64,000 bases of DNA from Oceanihabitans gracilariae. GTDB lineage: Bacteria; Bacteroidota; Bacteroidia; Flavobacteriales; Flavobacteriaceae. Positions 61,922 to 64,000 of the stretch are shown here, piece by piece. The stretch spans positions 186,001 to 250,000 of the forward strand of contig NZ_JBHULM010000001.1 in the NCBI RefSeq assembly GCF_042684485.1, written 5' to 3'. Under the pieces are notes generated by a model that was not told where the DNA came from, did no database searches, and worked only from the letters and a program-made list of their open reading frames with translations. The number at the start of each line of letters is the position of its first letter. Position 1 is the stretch's first letter. Position numbers and translations under genes: made by a program.

Positions 61922-62716
61922 ATGGACTTACAGCAAATAATAACTTATTTAGGGGCTTTTTTAATTGGAGCCATATTAGGATTAATTGGAGGAGGAGGCT
62001 CTATACTTACGGTACCATTATTGGTGTATTTTTTAGGGTATAACCCGGTTATAGCTACTGCATATTCCTTATTTGTTGTTGGCTCATCCTCATTGGTTGG
62101 TGTTATTCAAAAAAATCAAAAAGGATTAGTTGACTTTAAAACAGGATTAGCATTTTCATTTCCGTCTTTTCTGGCAGTATACATTTCAAGAAGATTTATT
62201 GTTCCTGCCATTCCAGAAACACTTTTTACCTTAGGAGGCTTTTCTTTAACTAAAGAAATGGCAATCATGATATTTTTTGCCACTATCATGTTGTTAGCTG
62301 CCTCTTCTATGATTAAAACAAAACCTAAAAATATACATAGTAAAGAGTCGCAACCCTATCATAAAACTTTTATTCAAGGAGTAGTTATAGGTGTTATTAC
62401 TGGTTTAATAGGAGCAGGAGGAGGTTTTTTATATGTACCAGCCTTAGTACTTTGGGCTGGATTAGATATGAAAAAAGCAGTAGGTACCTCTTTAATAATT
62501 ATAGCATTAAATTCGCTAATAGGCTTTTTAGGCGATGTACAAATATTAAATATTGAATGGAATTTTTTACTAACCTTTTCCTTTTTAACAATTATAGGTA
62601 TTTTAGTTGGTGGTTACTTTTCTAAATTTATATCTAATAAAAAATTAAAAAAGAGTTTTGGTTGGTTTGTATTAGCCATGTCTGTTTATATTGTGCTAAA
62701 AGAGTTAGTTTTTTAA
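61922..62716 (+). CDS. TauE/SafE-family sulfite/anion exporter
   Basis: This 264-residue inner-membrane protein has about eight hydrophobic segments and two internal repeats, with GAILGLIGGGGSILTVPLL in the first and GLIGAGGGFLYVPALVL in the second, the TauE/SafE signature. The start at 61922 (MDLQQIITY) is chosen; codons upstream fall in the promoter. In this neighbourhood (metallo-beta-lactamase/rhodanese downstream) a role in exporting sulfite or organosulfur anions is likely, but substrate is inferred. Confidence 0.9.
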   Translation: MDLQQIITYLGAFLIGAILGLIGGGGSILTVPLLVYFLGYNPVIATAYSLFVVGSSSLVGVIQKNQKGLVDFKTGLAFSFPSFLAVYISRRFIVPAIPETLFTLGGFSLTKEMAIMIFFATIMLLAASSMIKTKPKNIHSKESQPYHKTFIQGVVIGVITGLIGAGGGFLYVPALVLWAGLDMKKAVGTSLIIIALNSLIGFLGDVQILNIEWNFLLTFSFLTIIGILVGGYFSKFISNKKLKKSFGWFVLAMSVYIVLKELVF

Positions 62717-62719
62717 TTA

Positions 62720-62735
62720 TGTAACTTATGTTGCT
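62720..62735. promoter_or_regulatory. Crp/Fnr-type operator of the metallo-beta-lactamase/rhodanese gene
   Basis: TGTAACTTATGTTGCT is the same TGTAAC-N4-GTTxCT shape as the site at 61859-61874. Its centre lies 29.5 bases before the TAAATTTG element, exactly as in the other promoter. Confidence 0.55.
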
Positions 62736-62756
62736 GTAAAAACTTAAAAACATTAG

Positions 62757-62764
62757 TAAATTTG
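62757..62764 (+). promoter_or_regulatory. -7 element of the metallo-beta-lactamase gene
   Basis: TAAATTTG matches TAnnTTTG. A TTG at 62731-62733 (23-base spacer) overlaps the operator. Confidence 0.5.
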
Positions 62765-62782
62765 AAGAATAAGATAGATAAA

Positions 62783-62842
62783 ATGTCACAAACCGAAAGG
62801 CGAACACAATTTTACCAAATTTTAAAAAGAATTAGAAAATGA
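62783..62842 (+). CDS. Possible 19-residue leader peptide coupled to the next gene
   Basis: MSQTERRTQFYQILKRIRK is encoded between the -7 element and the metallo-beta-lactamase start. Its TGA overlaps that ATG (ATGA), so it may couple translation. It is short, so coding status is uncertain. Confidence 0.3.
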   Translation: MSQTERRTQFYQILKRIRK

Positions 62843-64000
62843 AAATAGAGCAAATTTATACAGGTTGTTTAGCACATGCGGCTTATTATATTGAAAGTAA
62901 TGGTGAAGCAGCAATTATTGATCCATTAAGAGAAGTACAGCCTTATATTAATAGAGCAAAATTAGATGATGCTAAAATAAAATACATATTTGAAACCCAT
63001 TTTCATGCAGATTTTGTTTCAGGTCATTTAGATTTAAAAGAAAAATCTGGAGCACAAATAGTATTTGGCCCAACAGCAAAACCTTCTTATGATGCTATAA
63101 TTGCAGAAGACGGACAAATATTTGAAGTTGGTGATTACAAAATAAAAGTCATCCATACACCAGGACACACTATGGAAAGTACTACTTATTTGCTGATAGA
63201 TCAAAACGGAAAAGAGCATGGTATTGTTACAGGAGACACCTTGTTTATTGGTGATGTTGGTCGTCCAGATTTAGCTCAAAAAATAGCGTCAGACTTAACA
63301 CAAGAAAAATTAGCAGGTTATTTGTATGATTCTCTTCGTAATAAAATAATGCCTTTAAGTGATGATTTAATTGTATACCCAAATCATGGCGCAGGTTCTG
63401 CTTGTGGTAAAAACATGAGTAAAGAAACTACAGATACTTTAGGGCATCAAAAAGAAGTAAACTACGCATTACGTGCAGATATGACTAAAGAGGAATTTAT
63501 AGCCGAATTATTAGATGGTTTGTCTGAGCCTCCAGCATATTTTCCTCAAAATGTTATGATGAATATTCAAGGTTACGAAAGCTTTGATAAAGTAATGACA
63601 AAATCTCAAAAACCCTTAGCACCAAAAGATTTTGAAGCTGCTGCAAATGATACAGAAGCAGTTGTTTTAGATGTTCGTCATCAAAACGAATTTGTAAAAG
63701 GACATATTCCTCGTTCTATTTTTATAGGAATAGATGGTGGTTTTGCTCCTTGGGTTGGTGCTTTAATTGCAGATGTAAGTCAGCCTATTTTATTAGTAGC
63801 ACCAAAAGGTAGAGAAGAAGAAGTAATAACACGTTTATCTCGTGTTGGTTTTGATAATGTTATTGGTTACCTAGAAGGAAGTTTTGACGCTTGGAAAAAA
63901 GAAGGAATGGAGTATGATACTTTAACTTCAATTTCTGCTGAAGAATTTGAAAAACGTTATGAAGACAATAAAGATGTTGTTTTTGATGTGCGAAAAGAAG
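62839..64000 (+). CDS. Metallo-beta-lactamase/rhodanese protein (persulfide dioxygenase type), truncated by window edge
   Basis: 387 codons are visible and the gene runs off the right edge. The N-terminal MBL-fold domain (about 1-240) has ETHFHADFVSGH and HTPGHTMESTTY with DVGRPDLA, the metal-binding histidines and the D-x-G-R-P-D of ETHE1-type persulfide dioxygenases. A rhodanese-like domain follows (about 270-355: VVLDVRHQNEFVKGHIPRSI); its active-site loop reads VAPKGRE with no cysteine, so this copy looks inactive. A second rhodanese domain begins at VVFDVRKE at the edge. The order resembles CstB-type proteins that oxidise persulfide. It follows a TauE/SafE gene. Confidence 0.9.
   Translation, partial: MKIEQIYTGCLAHAAYYIESNGEAAIIDPLREVQPYINRAKLDDAKIKYIFETHFHADFVSGHLDLKEKSGAQIVFGPTAKPSYDAIIAEDGQIFEVGDYKIKVIHTPGHTMESTTYLLIDQNGKEHGIVTGDTLFIGDVGRPDLAQKIASDLTQEKLAGYLYDSLRNKIMPLSDDLIVYPNHGAGSACGKNMSKETTDTLGHQKEVNYALRADMTKEEFIAELLDGLSEPPAYFPQNVMMNIQGYESFDKVMTKSQKPLAPKDFEAAANDTEAVVLDVRHQNEFVKGHIPRSIFIGIDGGFAPWVGALIADVSQPILLVAPKGREEEVITRLSRVGFDNVIGYLEGSFDAWKKEGMEYDTLTSISAEEFEKRYEDNKDVVFDVRKE

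Overview
The window is AT-rich chromosomal DNA of a member of the Bacteroidota, most probably a marine-type Flavobacteriaceae. This rests on TAnnTTTG promoter elements, DUF4369/TlpA-type lipoproteins, DUF6266/DUF6943/HYC_CC_PP families, an RND-TolC fusion and a giant secreted protein with a type IX secretion tail. No rRNA, tRNA or CRISPR array was seen.

Region 1 (1-13.2 kb) is housekeeping: a partial secreted endonuclease/exonuclease/phosphatase-family protein, a LOG-family protein, uvrA, a membrane-anchored unknown, gamma-glutamyltransferase, an ACP phosphodiesterase-like protein, glmM, a lipid A acyltransferase, a rhomboid protease, a TlpA-like lipoprotein and mnmE.

Region 2 (about 13.2-43.7 kb) is an integrated element of about 30.5 kb. 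It sits at the 3' end of mnmE, whose last 18 bases recur imperfectly (14/18) at 43679-43696. It begins with possible integrase arm repeats, a ladder of five 10-bp units, a small zinc-finger/HTH protein and a tyrosine recombinase, followed by HTH proteins and a primase/helicase-like pair. The cargo starts with a compact three-gene operon: an XRE regulator, an ApeA-like HEPN ribonuclease and an Argonaute-like (PIWI) protein whose catalytic aspartates are lost. This is the best candidate for an undescribed defence system. It is followed by a long heavy-metal island. A Czc-type RND pump fused to its own TolC, its adaptor, a Fur-family regulator, DUF3703, a P-type ATPase and an HYC_CC_PP protein form the Zn/Cd/Co-like half. 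A Cus-type RND pump, TolC, HMA-MauE, DUF305, a CusB-DUF3347 adaptor and an HMA lipoprotein form the Cu/Ag-like half. The distal end holds a gene-poor stretch, a 55-residue membrane protein, DUF6943 and DUF6266. No relaxase or type IV secretion gene is visible.

Region 3 (43.8-50.3 kb) looks like a zinc-limitation regulon. A Fur/Zur-like repressor diverges from a promoter overlapped by a perfect 7-1-7 palindrome. That promoter drives a MerC-like protein, FolE, a CobW/COG0523 GTPase, an ABC transporter with a His-rich loop, a small periplasmic protein and an alkaline phosphatase. Similar TGCA-N7-TGCA boxes precede two metal operons in the island.

Region 4 (50.4-61.1 kb) has a 2877-residue HYR-repeat surface protein with fourteen 228-bp tandem repeats, a small paralogue of its C-terminal part, and a HAD phosphatase. 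Region 5 (61.2-64 kb) has a Crp/Fnr regulator, a TauE/SafE permease and a truncated (window edge) metallo-beta-lactamase/rhodanese protein. The two latter genes share matching operator-like palindromes at an identical distance from their -7 elements, suggesting a sulfide/persulfide response unit.
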